64,000 nucleotides of DNA from JAHDCJ01 sp039028895. GTDB lineage: Bacteria > Bacteroidota > Bacteroidia > Chitinophagales > Saprospiraceae. Location of the stretch: assembly GCA_039028895.1 (NCBI GenBank), contig JBCCHF010000032.1, positions 14,947 through 78,946 on the forward strand, written 5' to 3'. Under the pieces are notes generated by a model. That model saw nothing but the letters and a program-made list of their open reading frames with translations, made no database searches and was not told the origin of the DNA. This document shows, in pieces, positions 18,152-27,011 of this stretch. Each line of letters starts with the position of its first letter. The first letter of the stretch is position 1. A program made the position numbers and the translations under genes.

Positions 18152-18727
18152 ATGGAAATTATTAATTCAACAGCTGTACCGCTTAACCGCGAAAACGTCG
18201 ATACCGACCAGATCATCCCTGCCCGTTTTCTAAAAGCGACTTCCACAGATGGATTTGGAGATAATCTTTTTTGCGATTGGCGATTTGATAATGATGGTAA
18301 CCCTAAATCAGGATTTGTACTAAACGACGATCGTTATTCCGGGAAGATACTGGTTGCCGGTAAAAATTTTGGCTGCGGGTCAAGTCGGGAACATGCTGCA
18401 TGGGCCATAAAAGGATACGGATTTGAAGTGGTGGTCTCGAGTTTTTTTGCTGACATTTTCAAAAACAATGCCCTCAATAATCATGTGTTACCAGTTCAGG
18501 TCAGTGAAGGGTTCCTTAATCGTTTGTTCTCAAAAATAGACGAGGACCCGAAAACAGAGCTCACCGTTGATCTGCCAGCTCAGAAAATTTCCATCTCGCA
18601 AACTGGAGAATGGGAGCGTTTTGAGATTTCAGGATACAAGAAAGAATGCCTGATCAATGGGTATGATGATATCGACTTTCTTCTCAGCATAAAAGAAGAA
18701 ATAGAAGCTTTTGAAGCCTTAAGGTAA
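18152..18727 (+). CDS. leuD: 3-isopropylmalate dehydratase small subunit
   Basis: The small subunit of the LeuCD isomerase is about 191 residues. It has [14 protein letters not shown] near the N-terminus and the [16 protein letters not shown] loop typical of the aconitase swivel domain. Two starts are possible: a TTG at 18140 that overlaps the leuC stop, and the ATG at 18152. I chose ATG because it gives the usual short N-terminus. The gene is translationally close-coupled to leuC. Confidence 0.96.
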   Translation: MEIINSTAVPLNRENVDTDQIIPARFLKATSTDGFGDNLFCDWRFDNDGNPKSGFVLNDDRYSGKILVAGKNFGCGSSREHAAWAIKGYGFEVVVSSFFADIFKNNALNNHVLPVQVSEGFLNRLFSKIDEDPKTELTVDLPAQKISISQTGEWERFEISGYKKECLINGYDDIDFLLSIKEEIEAFEALR

Positions 18728-18748
18728 ACCCAGAAAACTAAAAAGTAC

Positions 18749-19864
18749 ATGAAAAAATCAATAGCAGTTTTATCCGGTGACGGTATCGGACCTGAAGTGA
18801 TGCGGGAAGCCATTAAAGTGCTCAACAGCATTGCCAAAATGTACGATCATACATTTGAATATAACTACGGCGAGGTAGGTGCTTGCGCGATCGACAGCAC
18901 TGGAGACCCTTTGCCACAAAGATCCATAGATCTGTGCCTGGGGGCCGATGCCATCCTCTTCGGAGCCATCGGCCACCCCAGGTACGACAAAGACCCCAAC
19001 GCCCCAGTCAGACCAGAACAGGGTTTATTGAAATTGCGCAAATTCCTTGGATTATTTGCCAACGTCAGGCCAGTAACAGTTTATCCGGAATTGATGGACA
19101 ATTCTCCATTGAAAGTTGACAGACTCAAAAATGTTGATCTTGTCATTTTCCGCGAGTTAACCGGGGGGATTTATTTCGGTGAAAAATCAACCACTGATGA
19201 TGGTAAACAGGCATCGGACACCTGTACTTATTCCATTGAAGAAATCGAGCAAATCAGTCATGAAGCCTTTAAAGCTGCTCAGAAAAGAAGAAAAAAATTA
19301 ACCTTAATTGACAAGGCGAACGTGCTTGAAACAAGCCGTCTTTGGCGTAAAGAAGTGAAACGCATCGCCACTCAATATCCTGATATAAAAGTTGATTACC
19401 TGTACGTCGATAATGCGGCTATGCAGATGATCATACACCCCAGACAGTTCGATGTCATCCTGACCAGCAATATGTTTGGAGATATAATCAGCGATGAAGC
19501 CAGTGTCATTACAGGCTCATTAGGATTATTGCCTTCTGCATCCTACGGAAAGTTCATTGGCATGTTTGAACCGATTCATGGCTCATACCCACAAGCCACT
19601 GGGAAAAATATCGCAAACCCGATCGCCATGATATTATCAGCTGCCATGATGCTCGATTATTTCGAAATGACCGACGAAGCCGAACATATCAGACAAGCTG
19701 TCGCATGGGCTTTCGCCAATAATATCTACACTCGCGACATCCATCCTGAGGCCTACCTTGGCACTACAGAAGTTGGAGATATCATCGCAGCATATATCGA
19801 AGACGATCAATTCCCCTGGTTTAATAGGGAAAACCTTGAATTAGGGTCAAGTACGATTATTTAA
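18749..19864 (+). CDS. leuB: 3-isopropylmalate dehydrogenase
   Basis: The 371-residue enzyme oxidatively decarboxylates 3-isopropylmalate to 2-oxoisocaproate using NAD. It has GDGIGPEV at the N-terminus, the substrate Arg region RPEQGLLKLRK and NVRPV, the catalytic Tyr in ELTGGIYFGE, DKANVLETSRLWRK, the DNAAMQMI metal site, and the NAD-binding EPIHGSYPQATGKNIANP. It closes the leu operon. The stop codon lies 4 bp from the stop of the convergent lipoprotein gene, with no obvious terminator between them. Confidence 0.97.
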   Translation: MKKSIAVLSGDGIGPEVMREAIKVLNSIAKMYDHTFEYNYGEVGACAIDSTGDPLPQRSIDLCLGADAILFGAIGHPRYDKDPNAPVRPEQGLLKLRKFLGLFANVRPVTVYPELMDNSPLKVDRLKNVDLVIFRELTGGIYFGEKSTTDDGKQASDTCTYSIEEIEQISHEAFKAAQKRRKKLTLIDKANVLETSRLWRKEVKRIATQYPDIKVDYLYVDNAAMQMIIHPRQFDVILTSNMFGDIISDEASVITGSLGLLPSASYGKFIGMFEPIHGSYPQATGKNIANPIAMILSAAMMLDYFEMTDEAEHIRQAVAWAFANNIYTRDIHPEAYLGTTEVGDIIAAYIEDDQFPWFNRENLELGSSTII

Positions 19865-19868
19865 GAGA

Positions 19869-21611
19869 CTATTTACAATTCTTGCCGCGTTTCTCTTTCT
19901 TCTTCAAAAACTCCTTTAATTTATTTTTATCTGAACCAGTTGGAGTTTTTGTGTATGGAAATGGGCTGAGTGGTGATACTTTAGACTCCCCACCTTTTGA
20001 TAAATCAACCTTATTATAAGTGTACTCGGTTGTAAGCGTATAAGTAAATGAAGCTAGCACCTTGAATGGTGGTGGATCGACACATATCAATTGGGGGTAA
20101 AATACCGATCGCCGCCTAACGATATCTCCATCCTTAAGTTTTAATTTTCCTTTATCCGTACAAATTACCCCTCCATGCTTGATATGCGGATAGTCGCGCA
20201 TCTCGAGCTTGTCAAGCTGACCATTTGGCTTAAGGAAACTTTGCTGTATGGGGTAACAAAACCAGATATCTCCAAGCGGTTCCAAACTGTGATCAATATG
20301 AATTGGTCCGCCAAGTACCTCTTTAAAATCTTTTTGACCTTTCCGCTTAACCTCAATAATAGTTTGGACATATTGCACCCAACATGCGCCTTCGCAACCC
20401 GCTTTACTCAACTGAGCATAATCGACGATAAGTTTGAAGTTTACACCTGAACTAAATCTGTTGTTGGTTGAATCTTCAAAGTTATCACCGCCTAGAAAGC
20501 CCCTATTCACAAACTCAATCTTCCCTCTCGCTTTTTTACAAGGTTTTTCAATTTTAAAATCAACGACCTCAAGTACATTACGTGCCCGCACCTGGGAATT
20601 GCCGTCAGATTTGGGAACAACCTCCTTGATAATACCTTTTTTGAGATTATCGCAATTGAATGTAGCTACGAAAAACGGGACGCTTTTAGCGGTAATTTTC
20701 TTGCCGGATTTGCCAACTTCATACAATCGAATCGTGAAATAATGGGCTGTGCCTGGCAAAGACACAACACCAACTTTCCCAACAGGAACAACCGTCGAAT
20801 TGACGCCTTTAAGTTCCACTATTCCCTGGTCTGAAAAACCATCGTAAACAAGACCAGGCATCAAAATTTTTAGCTTGACCTCTTTAATGCAGCAATCATT
20901 CGGAACCTTTAACTTTTCGGTTGGCACTTCGCCTTTTTCCTGAAAAAGGATCATAAATTCTTCTTCATTTTCGAATTCAATTCCTGCTTCCACTCCATTA
21001 ATAAAATAAGTTGAATATGTAGTAGATTGTCCAGTTTCACTGTAAACAACAAGATCCAGATCACCTCTCCCTGAAGTGTCTATACCTTCCGGGAAAATAT
21101 TGGCGAAATACACTCCAGGCTCAATTTCTTCGGTTTCGACTAATTCATATTTATTGCCATTGACCTCTAGCAAGAACCTGGGTTTCCTTGTCATAATGAG
21201 CATCTCCAAAAATCCTGTTCCAATCTCCTCATCTTCTATCCAGTCTGCGGAAATAATATGCGGTTGATTGCCTTCTACAATATTGGAGAGTAATGCTAGG
21301 TCAGCTTCACCGATAAGACCATCAGCATCAATGTCAGCAGTCACACCCGGACTATCCTCTGCATCTTCAAGAAAGGCAGCTAAAATTTCCAGATCGGCAC
21401 TGTTAACCCGATCATCCCCATTTAGATCACCATTACGGATGCCGTCTATATTCAGAAATGTAACGACGGTATCATTTTCCAATTCAATATTTTTAACAGG
21501 CAGATCGACCTCGTCTTTATCTGTGACTGGTCCTCCGTCACCACAAGCACATAATAAAATAGAGCAAGAGCCAAAAATCATTAGATTGATAAGAGCAGAA
21601 AACTTTTTCAT
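19869..21611 (-). CDS. Lipoprotein with dockerin-like EF-hand pair
   Basis: The product is 580 residues. The N-terminus is a lipoprotein signal with lipobox Leu-Cys-Ala-Cys, so Cys23 is the probable lipidated residue. Residues about 60-114 form two calcium-loop repeats, DLNGDDRVNSADLEIL and DIDADGLIGEADLALL, with Asp/Asn at the EF-hand positions and the following helix, which is the dockerin type I pattern. The remaining 460 residues look beta-rich, with several Cys and Lys-rich segments, and I do not recognise them. It is probably anchored to the outer membrane. Dockerins outside cellulosomes are common in Bacteroidota and other bacteria, where they bind calcium and sometimes cohesin-like partners. 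It sits alone between the leu and ilv operons. Confidence 0.82.
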   Translation of the reverse strand: MKKFSALINLMIFGSCSILLCACGDGGPVTDKDEVDLPVKNIELENDTVVTFLNIDGIRNGDLNGDDRVNSADLEILAAFLEDAEDSPGVTADIDADGLIGEADLALLSNIVEGNQPHIISADWIEDEEIGTGFLEMLIMTRKPRFLLEVNGNKYELVETEEIEPGVYFANIFPEGIDTSGRGDLDLVVYSETGQSTTYSTYFINGVEAGIEFENEEEFMILFQEKGEVPTEKLKVPNDCCIKEVKLKILMPGLVYDGFSDQGIVELKGVNSTVVPVGKVGVVSLPGTAHYFTIRLYEVGKSGKKITAKSVPFFVATFNCDNLKKGIIKEVVPKSDGNSQVRARNVLEVVDFKIEKPCKKARGKIEFVNRGFLGGDNFEDSTNNRFSSGVNFKLIVDYAQLSKAGCEGACWVQYVQTIIEVKRKGQKDFKEVLGGPIHIDHSLEPLGDIWFCYPIQQSFLKPNGQLDKLEMRDYPHIKHGGVICTDKGKLKLKDGDIVRRRSVFYPQLICVDPPPFKVLASFTYTLTTEYTYNKVDLSKGGESKVSPLSPFPYTKTPTGSDKNKLKEFLKKKEKRGKNCK

Positions 21612-21678
21612 AATGGGGCTATTTTAATTTTGATAATAAATGTGGAAAAAGATCTGACAGAGATTTATATCCTGAAAA

Positions 21679-22149
21679 TTATTGCAGATCTATCTCAAAG
21701 TATCGGGTACCTTCAATGGGGTTAAATCGGTAAGGCTCAATTTCATAAAACCCGGCTTTTGTGTAAACATGAATGGCTGCTTTCATAGAAGGCAGCGTAT
21801 CCAGTCTCATTTTCTGGTACCCCAAAGCCCTGGCAGTTTCGATGCCTTTTTTCATCATCAATTTACCAACGCCAAGCCCTCTTGCTGCGGGCCGGACATA
21901 CATCCGCTTTAATTCACAAACCTCTTTTTCCAACTTTCTTATGGCGAAACAGCCTGAAAGCTTATCTCCATTCGCGTAAGCCAGGAAAAGCACTCCCGCA
22001 GGCCTTACATACTGGTCCTGGACGGAAGACAACTCTTCTTCGAAATTCTGGAATGAGAGATCAATGCCAATGTAATCAGCATACTCCCGAAATAGTGCAA
22101 CAGCAAACTGAAAATCTTGCGACGATTTGACTTCATCGAGTTGAATCAC
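21679..22149 (-). CDS. GNAT-family N-acetyltransferase
   Basis: The 156-residue protein has the GNAT core: the beta4 strand CELKRMYVRPAARGLGVGKLMM carries the acetyl-CoA pyrophosphate loop (R-G-L-G-V-G), followed by ARALGYQKMRLDTL and the late AIHVYTKAGFYEI segment. It transfers an acetyl group from acetyl-CoA to an amine on an unknown small molecule or protein. The start is a GTG at 22149. It lies downstream of ilvA on the same strand, with a 134-bp gap in which I see no strong terminator. Confidence 0.9.
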   Translation of the reverse strand: MIQLDEVKSSQDFQFAVALFREYADYIGIDLSFQNFEEELSSVQDQYVRPAGVLFLAYANGDKLSGCFAIRKLEKEVCELKRMYVRPAARGLGVGKLMMKKGIETARALGYQKMRLDTLPSMKAAIHVYTKAGFYEIEPYRFNPIEGTRYFEIDLQ

Positions 22150-22283
22150 AGTAGGTAGATTATTAATCCAAGAATTAAACCACTGTCCCAGCGGGCTCTC
22201 TCGCAGAGGACACTGTTAGGATCAAATAGAGGTTTGACTCCCTTTTAAGTAAATCTAGCACACATTGAACTGAAAATCAACCC

Positions 22284-23552
22284 TTAAATCATATATTGAA
22301 AAAAGTGAGGCTTGTCATTGAGATACTCGCCAAAGAATTGCAGATCCTTCATCCTCGTCAAGAGTGGTTCGAAATCGGATGGGGTTTTCAGCTCAATACC
22401 CACCATGGCAGGACCCTGCGTACGACTGGTCTTTTTGGTATATTCGAAGTGGACAATATCGTCATCAGGGCCTAGCACTTCGGTTACAAATTCTTTAAGC
22501 GCGCCTGCCCTTTGCGGGAATTTTACGATAAAATAGTGTTTGAGATTCTTATAAAGCAAAAGTCTTTCCTTAACCTCGGGCATCCTTGAAATATCATTAT
22601 TACCACCAGACAGGAGACACACTACATTTTTACCTTTTATTTCCTTCCGGAATTGGTCTAGCGCTCCGAGTGCCAATGCTCCTGCGGGCTCGGTTACGAT
22701 AGCATCCTCATGGTATAACTGAAGGATAACCTCACAAATTTTACCTTCCGGGACAGTAACTATTGCATCTAGGTTTTTCTGACAAAGGGTGAACGTTAAG
22801 TCTCCTACCCTCCTGACAGCCGCGCCATCCGCGAAAGCGTCAATATGATCGAGCGTAACCAGATGCCCTGCCTGGAAAGCGCGAACCATTGCTGGAGCGC
22901 CTTCCGGTTCTACCCCGATTATGCGGGTGGAACGACTTAATGATTTGAACACCGTGGAAACACCAGCAGCAAGTCCGCCACCACCTACAGGCAGGAAAAG
23001 GTAATCGATCGGATAATTTGCCTGGTTCAGTATCTCCAGGCCAACAGTTGCCTGACCTTCGATGATCTTTTCGTCGTTGAATGGATGGATAAAAGTGGCA
23101 TTATGTGTTTTGGAATAGTCTAAAGCAGCGTTGTAGGCATCATCAAATGTATCGCCAATTAAAGAAATATCCACAAAGGATCGACCAAACCATTTTACCT
23201 TTTTCACCTTTTGGGAAGGTGTAGGAGATGGCATGAAAATCTGGCCATTTATGCCTAATCGCTGGCATGATAACGCAACGCCCTGGGCATGGTTACCTGC
23301 AGAAGCGCAAACAATACCTTTAGATAATTGGCACTTGTTAAGGCTATTGATTTTATTGTAGGCTCCTCTGATTTTGTATGACCGTACAGCCTGCAGGTCT
23401 TCCCGTTTTAAAAGTACATTGGCGGCATATCTCTCGGATGATCCGAAATGGGGCTCTAGCGGTGTTTCTCGCACCACATCCTTGAGTCGGATAGCAGCCA
23501 ATGCCACATCCTTAACATCTGGTTTGAATCCGGGTACAGGCTGTACAGTCAT
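22284..23552 (-). CDS. ilvA: Threonine ammonia-lyase (threonine dehydratase)
   Basis: This PLP enzyme deaminates threonine to 2-oxobutanoate, the entry step of isoleucine synthesis. The PLP lysine lies in SYKIRGAYNKI, the glycine loop is in PVGGGGLAAGVS, and LLSGGNNDISR follows. After about residue 330 there is one ACT-like regulatory domain (KHYFIVKFPQRAGALKEF), so this is the shorter form with one regulatory domain. The frame allows a start at 23588, which would overlap ilvC by 32 bp. The ATG at 23552, 4 bp after the ilvC stop, gives a cleaner junction and about 422 residues. It is the last gene of the ilv operon. Confidence 0.95.
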   Translation of the reverse strand: MTVQPVPGFKPDVKDVALAAIRLKDVVRETPLEPHFGSSERYAANVLLKREDLQAVRSYKIRGAYNKINSLNKCQLSKGIVCASAGNHAQGVALSCQRLGINGQIFMPSPTPSQKVKKVKWFGRSFVDISLIGDTFDDAYNAALDYSKTHNATFIHPFNDEKIIEGQATVGLEILNQANYPIDYLFLPVGGGGLAAGVSTVFKSLSRSTRIIGVEPEGAPAMVRAFQAGHLVTLDHIDAFADGAAVRRVGDLTFTLCQKNLDAIVTVPEGKICEVILQLYHEDAIVTEPAGALALGALDQFRKEIKGKNVVCLLSGGNNDISRMPEVKERLLLYKNLKHYFIVKFPQRAGALKEFVTEVLGPDDDIVHFEYTKKTSRTQGPAMVGIELKTPSDFEPLLTRMKDLQFFGEYLNDKPHFFQYMI

Positions 23553-23556
23553 CTGG

Positions 23557-24627
23557 CTAGCTGTTTTGCTCAACCATGGCTTTGACATTCTCTGGTCTTA
23601 ATTGCCTTACTTTGGCACCAGCCTGCCATAATTCTGATTCGCGAAGCTCTTTAAGCTCTTCACTTAATTTTGATCGGTAATCCTCCGCTTTATTAGCTTC
23701 GATAACGATCTCGGCCTCTTTCCCTGAAGCAACTGATTCATAGAGTTCGTTAAAAACAGGGGTTGTGGCCTCGCGGAATTTATGGCGCCAATCAAGTGCA
23801 CCACGTTGAGCTGTAGTAGACGTATTGGCATACATCCAATCCATTCCATTTTCAGCTACAAGGGGCATAAGACTTTGGGTCAATTCTTCAACTGTCTCAT
23901 TAAAGGCTTCAGATGGAGAATGCCCATGTTTGCGTAAAACATTGTATTGAGCCTCGAATAAACCGGCCAAGGCTCCCATCAGGATACCACGCTCACCAGT
24001 TAGGTCAGAGTATACTTCCTTTTTAAAATCAGTCTCAAAAAGGTAACCTGATCCGACCCCAATGCCCAATGCAACGACACGCTCAAAAGCACGGCCTGTA
24101 GCATCCTGGTGAATGGCATAACTGGAATTCAAACCTTTTCCGGCAAGGAATAAACGCCTCAAAGAGGTGCCTGACCCTTTAGGCGCAACAAGAATCACAT
24201 CCACATCAGCCGGAGGGACAATTCCTGTTTTTTCATTAAACGTAATCCCAAAGCCATGTGAGAAGTACAAAGCCTTGCCAGCAGTCAGATGCTTTTTCAC
24301 TGTAGGCCACTGGGCAATCTGCCCCGCATCAGACAAAAGATACTGGATGATAGTTGCCTTCTGGCAAGCCTCCTCAATACCGAAAAGATCAACTCCTGGA
24401 ATCCAGCCATCACGTTTTGCCTTTTCCCATGAAGGAGAATCAGGCCGCTGGCCCACGATTACCCTAAAGCCATTGTCTTTCAGGTTTAATGATTGTCCGG
24501 GCCCCTGTACACCATAACCAATTATCGCAATGGTTTCATTTTCAAGAATCTGACGAGCCTTGTCTAATGGGAATTCTTCCCGAGTTACGACGTTTTCTTC
24601 AACGCCTCCAAAATTTATTTTTGCCAT
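23557..24627 (-). CDS. ilvC: Ketol-acid reductoisomerase
   Basis: The 356-residue enzyme isomerises and reduces acetolactate or acetohydroxybutyrate with NADPH. The Rossmann motif is IAIIGYGVQGPGQSLNLKD, and VGQRPDS after beta2 likely contacts the cofactor phosphate. The knotted C-terminal domain has the Mg-binding DLTGERGILMGAL segment and a late EL--LM--ENGMDWMY region. Length and the GVQGPGQ variant match the Bacteroidota form. It lies 105 bp after ilvN and directly before ilvA. Confidence 0.96.
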   Translation of the reverse strand: MAKINFGGVEENVVTREEFPLDKARQILENETIAIIGYGVQGPGQSLNLKDNGFRVIVGQRPDSPSWEKAKRDGWIPGVDLFGIEEACQKATIIQYLLSDAGQIAQWPTVKKHLTAGKALYFSHGFGITFNEKTGIVPPADVDVILVAPKGSGTSLRRLFLAGKGLNSSYAIHQDATGRAFERVVALGIGVGSGYLFETDFKKEVYSDLTGERGILMGALAGLFEAQYNVLRKHGHSPSEAFNETVEELTQSLMPLVAENGMDWMYANTSTTAQRGALDWRHKFREATTPVFNELYESVASGKEAEIVIEANKAEDYRSKLSEELKELRESELWQAGAKVRQLRPENVKAMVEQNS

Positions 24628-24732
24628 GATTTGGTCTATTTGTTTTTAGTGAATTAGATTTTTGGTTGATGTTAGATAGTTGATTATTCTAAGTTCTTTA
24701 TTCTAATTTGCCAATTGCCGATTGCATCCTGC

Positions 24733-25281
24733 CTACTGCAGACTACCAACGGCTACTTGCGCCAGTTCCATTTCCTTCAGATACTCAGCAAATGGTTTCA
24801 TCGGCTTGGTGACGGCTACTCTCCCTGAGCAGACAAATTCAAGTAATCCGAAGGGTTTTAACTGGTCAAATAACTGCTTGATCTCACTTTTGTATCCGGC
24901 TTTTTCAAGAATGATAAAGTCCTTTTCCATGGAGAGGATGCGCGCCTGGTTTTTGCGAATCACTTCTTCGACTGGCATCCCATTGTGAATAGAGTGTATG
25001 GGGACTTTGTAAAGTGCAATTTCCTGATATACGGTTTCTTCATCGCGATGGTAAACGGCTTTGAGCACTTCCACTTGTTTTTCGAGTTGCTTGACGACCT
25101 TTTTCACCTGGTCGACATTCATTTTGGAGAGGATTGTAAATCTTGATACCCCTTCAACCTCTGATTCAGAAACGGTAATGCTTTCGATGTTCAGATGCCT
25201 TCTTGTGAAAACGGCTGCTACCCTTGCTAACACACCCACCTGGTTTTCGGTGAAGATCGAGATAGTGAATAATTTTTCCAT
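24733..25281 (-). CDS. ilvN: Acetolactate synthase small (regulatory) subunit
   Basis: The 182-residue subunit has an N-terminal ACT domain (FTISIFTENQVGVLARVAAVFTRRHLNIESITV) that senses valine in this family, and a C-terminal ALS_ss domain. It stimulates IlvB and confers feedback control. It starts 9 bp after the ilvB stop. The last residues, after MELAQ, are encoded by sequence that runs into a low-complexity GCAGTAGGCAGG-type stretch, so its natural C-terminus may have been altered. Confidence 0.94.
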   Translation of the reverse strand: MEKLFTISIFTENQVGVLARVAAVFTRRHLNIESITVSESEVEGVSRFTILSKMNVDQVKKVVKQLEKQVEVLKAVYHRDEETVYQEIALYKVPIHSIHNGMPVEEVIRKNQARILSMEKDFIILEKAGYKSEIKQLFDQLKPFGLLEFVCSGRVAVTKPMKPFAEYLKEMELAQVAVGSLQ

Positions 25282-25290
25282 AATTATATT

Positions 25291-27009
25291 TTATTCAAGT
25301 CTGATGTCTGAGATCGATGCCCCGGAAGGCACCATTGGGAATACGTTATCTTCTTTTTCTACCATTACTTCCAGGAAATAGCTGCCATCATGGTCAAACA
25401 TTTCATGAATGGCCGAATCAAGGTCATTTCGATTGTCTACTTTTTGGGCTTTTATACCGAAACCTTTTGTGATGGCCACGAAATCGGGATTAATCAATTC
25501 TGTTGCTGAATATCGCTTGTCGAAAAACAACTGCTGCCATTGCCTTACCATTCCAAGAAATTGATTGTTTAATACCACAATTTTGATATTGACTTGTGTC
25601 TGAAAAACAGTACCTAGTTCCTGGAGGGTCATCTGGAAACCACCATCTCCGATAATCGCGATCACCTCTCTGTCAGGAGCGCCGACTTTGGCCCCAAAAG
25701 CTGCAGGTAAGGCAAAACCCATAGTGCCCAATCCCCCGGAGGTGATATTACTTTTTGATTTGCTAAAATGGGCGTATCGGCAGGCCACCATCTGGTGCTG
25801 ACCAACATCTGTTACGATAACTGCATCACCTTCTGTTTTTTCGTTGATCCGCCTGATGACTTCAGCCATTGTAAGACCTTCTTTTTCAGGGTTGAGTTCA
25901 GCATTTATGATCTTTTCGTATTCGATGGCATCGCAATCTCTGAATCGTTGTAACCACTCCGGGTGCGTATTAGCGTTGACCAGTGGGATCAGTTCTGCCA
26001 AAGACGCTTTGGCATCACCTAATACAGCAACATCTGCTTTTACGTTTTTATCAATTTCGCTGGGGTCGATCTCGAGATGAATGACTTTTGCTTGTTTGGC
26101 GTAGTAATTCAGGTTACCTGTCACTCGGTCGTCAAATCGCATACCGACGGCTATCAATACATCGCACTCATTAGTCAGGACGTTAGGCCCATAATTGCCA
26201 TGCATGCCCAACATACCTACATTTAGTGGGTGATTAGTTTCCAGGGCAGACAATCCCATTATCGTCCAGGCTGCTGGTATACCGGTTTTTTCGATGAGGG
26301 TTTTGAGTTCGTTTTCGGCTTCAGCCAAAATTACTCCCTGACCGACCAGTAACAATGGTTTTTTAGACTGGTTAATTATGTCAGCAGCCCGCTCAATACT
26401 TCCTGGGGCTGGTGTTGGCTTTGGCAAATAGCTTCTGAAACCCTGACATTTTTCGTATTGAAAATTCAGTTCTCCAAACTGGGCATCTTTTGTAATATCT
26501 ATGACTACTGGCCCTGGCCTACCTGATCGAGCGATGTAAAAAGCTTTGGCTATTGCTTCTGGGATCTCTTCGGGTTTTGTAACCTGGAAGTTCCACTTGG
26601 TGACAGGGGTCGAAATGCCAATAACATCAGTTTCCTGGAAGGCGTCAGTACCAAGCAACGCAGAAGGTACCTGGCCGGTTATACAAACCAAAGGTGTTGA
26701 GTCAATCATAGCATCGGCAATACCAGTGATCAGGTTTGTCGCTCCTGGTCCTGAAGTGGCCATAACGACACCTACCTTCCCGGATGTACGTGCATAGCCT
26801 TGAGCAGCATGCACAGCTCCCTGTTCATGGCGAGTCAGGATATGATGCAGTTGTTCTGTATAATGATATAATGAATCGTAAACAGGCATAATCGCACCTC
26901 CCGGATAGCCAAAAATGTAGTTAACTTCTTCAGCAATCAAAGATCTTACAAGGGCCTCTGCACCTGAAATCACCTGTTCTGAAACGTGATATTTTTGCTC
27001 TCCAATCAT
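25291..27009 (-). CDS. ilvB: Acetolactate synthase large (catalytic) subunit
   Basis: This 572-residue ThDP enzyme makes acetolactate from two pyruvates, or acetohydroxybutyrate from pyruvate and 2-oxobutanoate. It has FGYPGGAIMPVYD with the catalytic Glu in the following RHEQGAVHAAQGYAR, the central FAD-binding domain (GMRFDDRVTGN), and the ThDP motif starting at GDGGFQMTLQEL and ending at NNQFLGMVRQWQ. It lies 2 bp after ilvD and 9 bp before ilvN. Confidence 0.97.
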   Translation of the reverse strand: MIGEQKYHVSEQVISGAEALVRSLIAEEVNYIFGYPGGAIMPVYDSLYHYTEQLHHILTRHEQGAVHAAQGYARTSGKVGVVMATSGPGATNLITGIADAMIDSTPLVCITGQVPSALLGTDAFQETDVIGISTPVTKWNFQVTKPEEIPEAIAKAFYIARSGRPGPVVIDITKDAQFGELNFQYEKCQGFRSYLPKPTPAPGSIERAADIINQSKKPLLLVGQGVILAEAENELKTLIEKTGIPAAWTIMGLSALETNHPLNVGMLGMHGNYGPNVLTNECDVLIAVGMRFDDRVTGNLNYYAKQAKVIHLEIDPSEIDKNVKADVAVLGDAKASLAELIPLVNANTHPEWLQRFRDCDAIEYEKIINAELNPEKEGLTMAEVIRRINEKTEGDAVIVTDVGQHQMVACRYAHFSKSKSNITSGGLGTMGFALPAAFGAKVGAPDREVIAIIGDGGFQMTLQELGTVFQTQVNIKIVVLNNQFLGMVRQWQQLFFDKRYSATELINPDFVAITKGFGIKAQKVDNRNDLDSAIHEMFDHDGSYFLEVMVEKEDNVFPMVPSGASISDIRLE

Positions 27010-27011
27010 GA

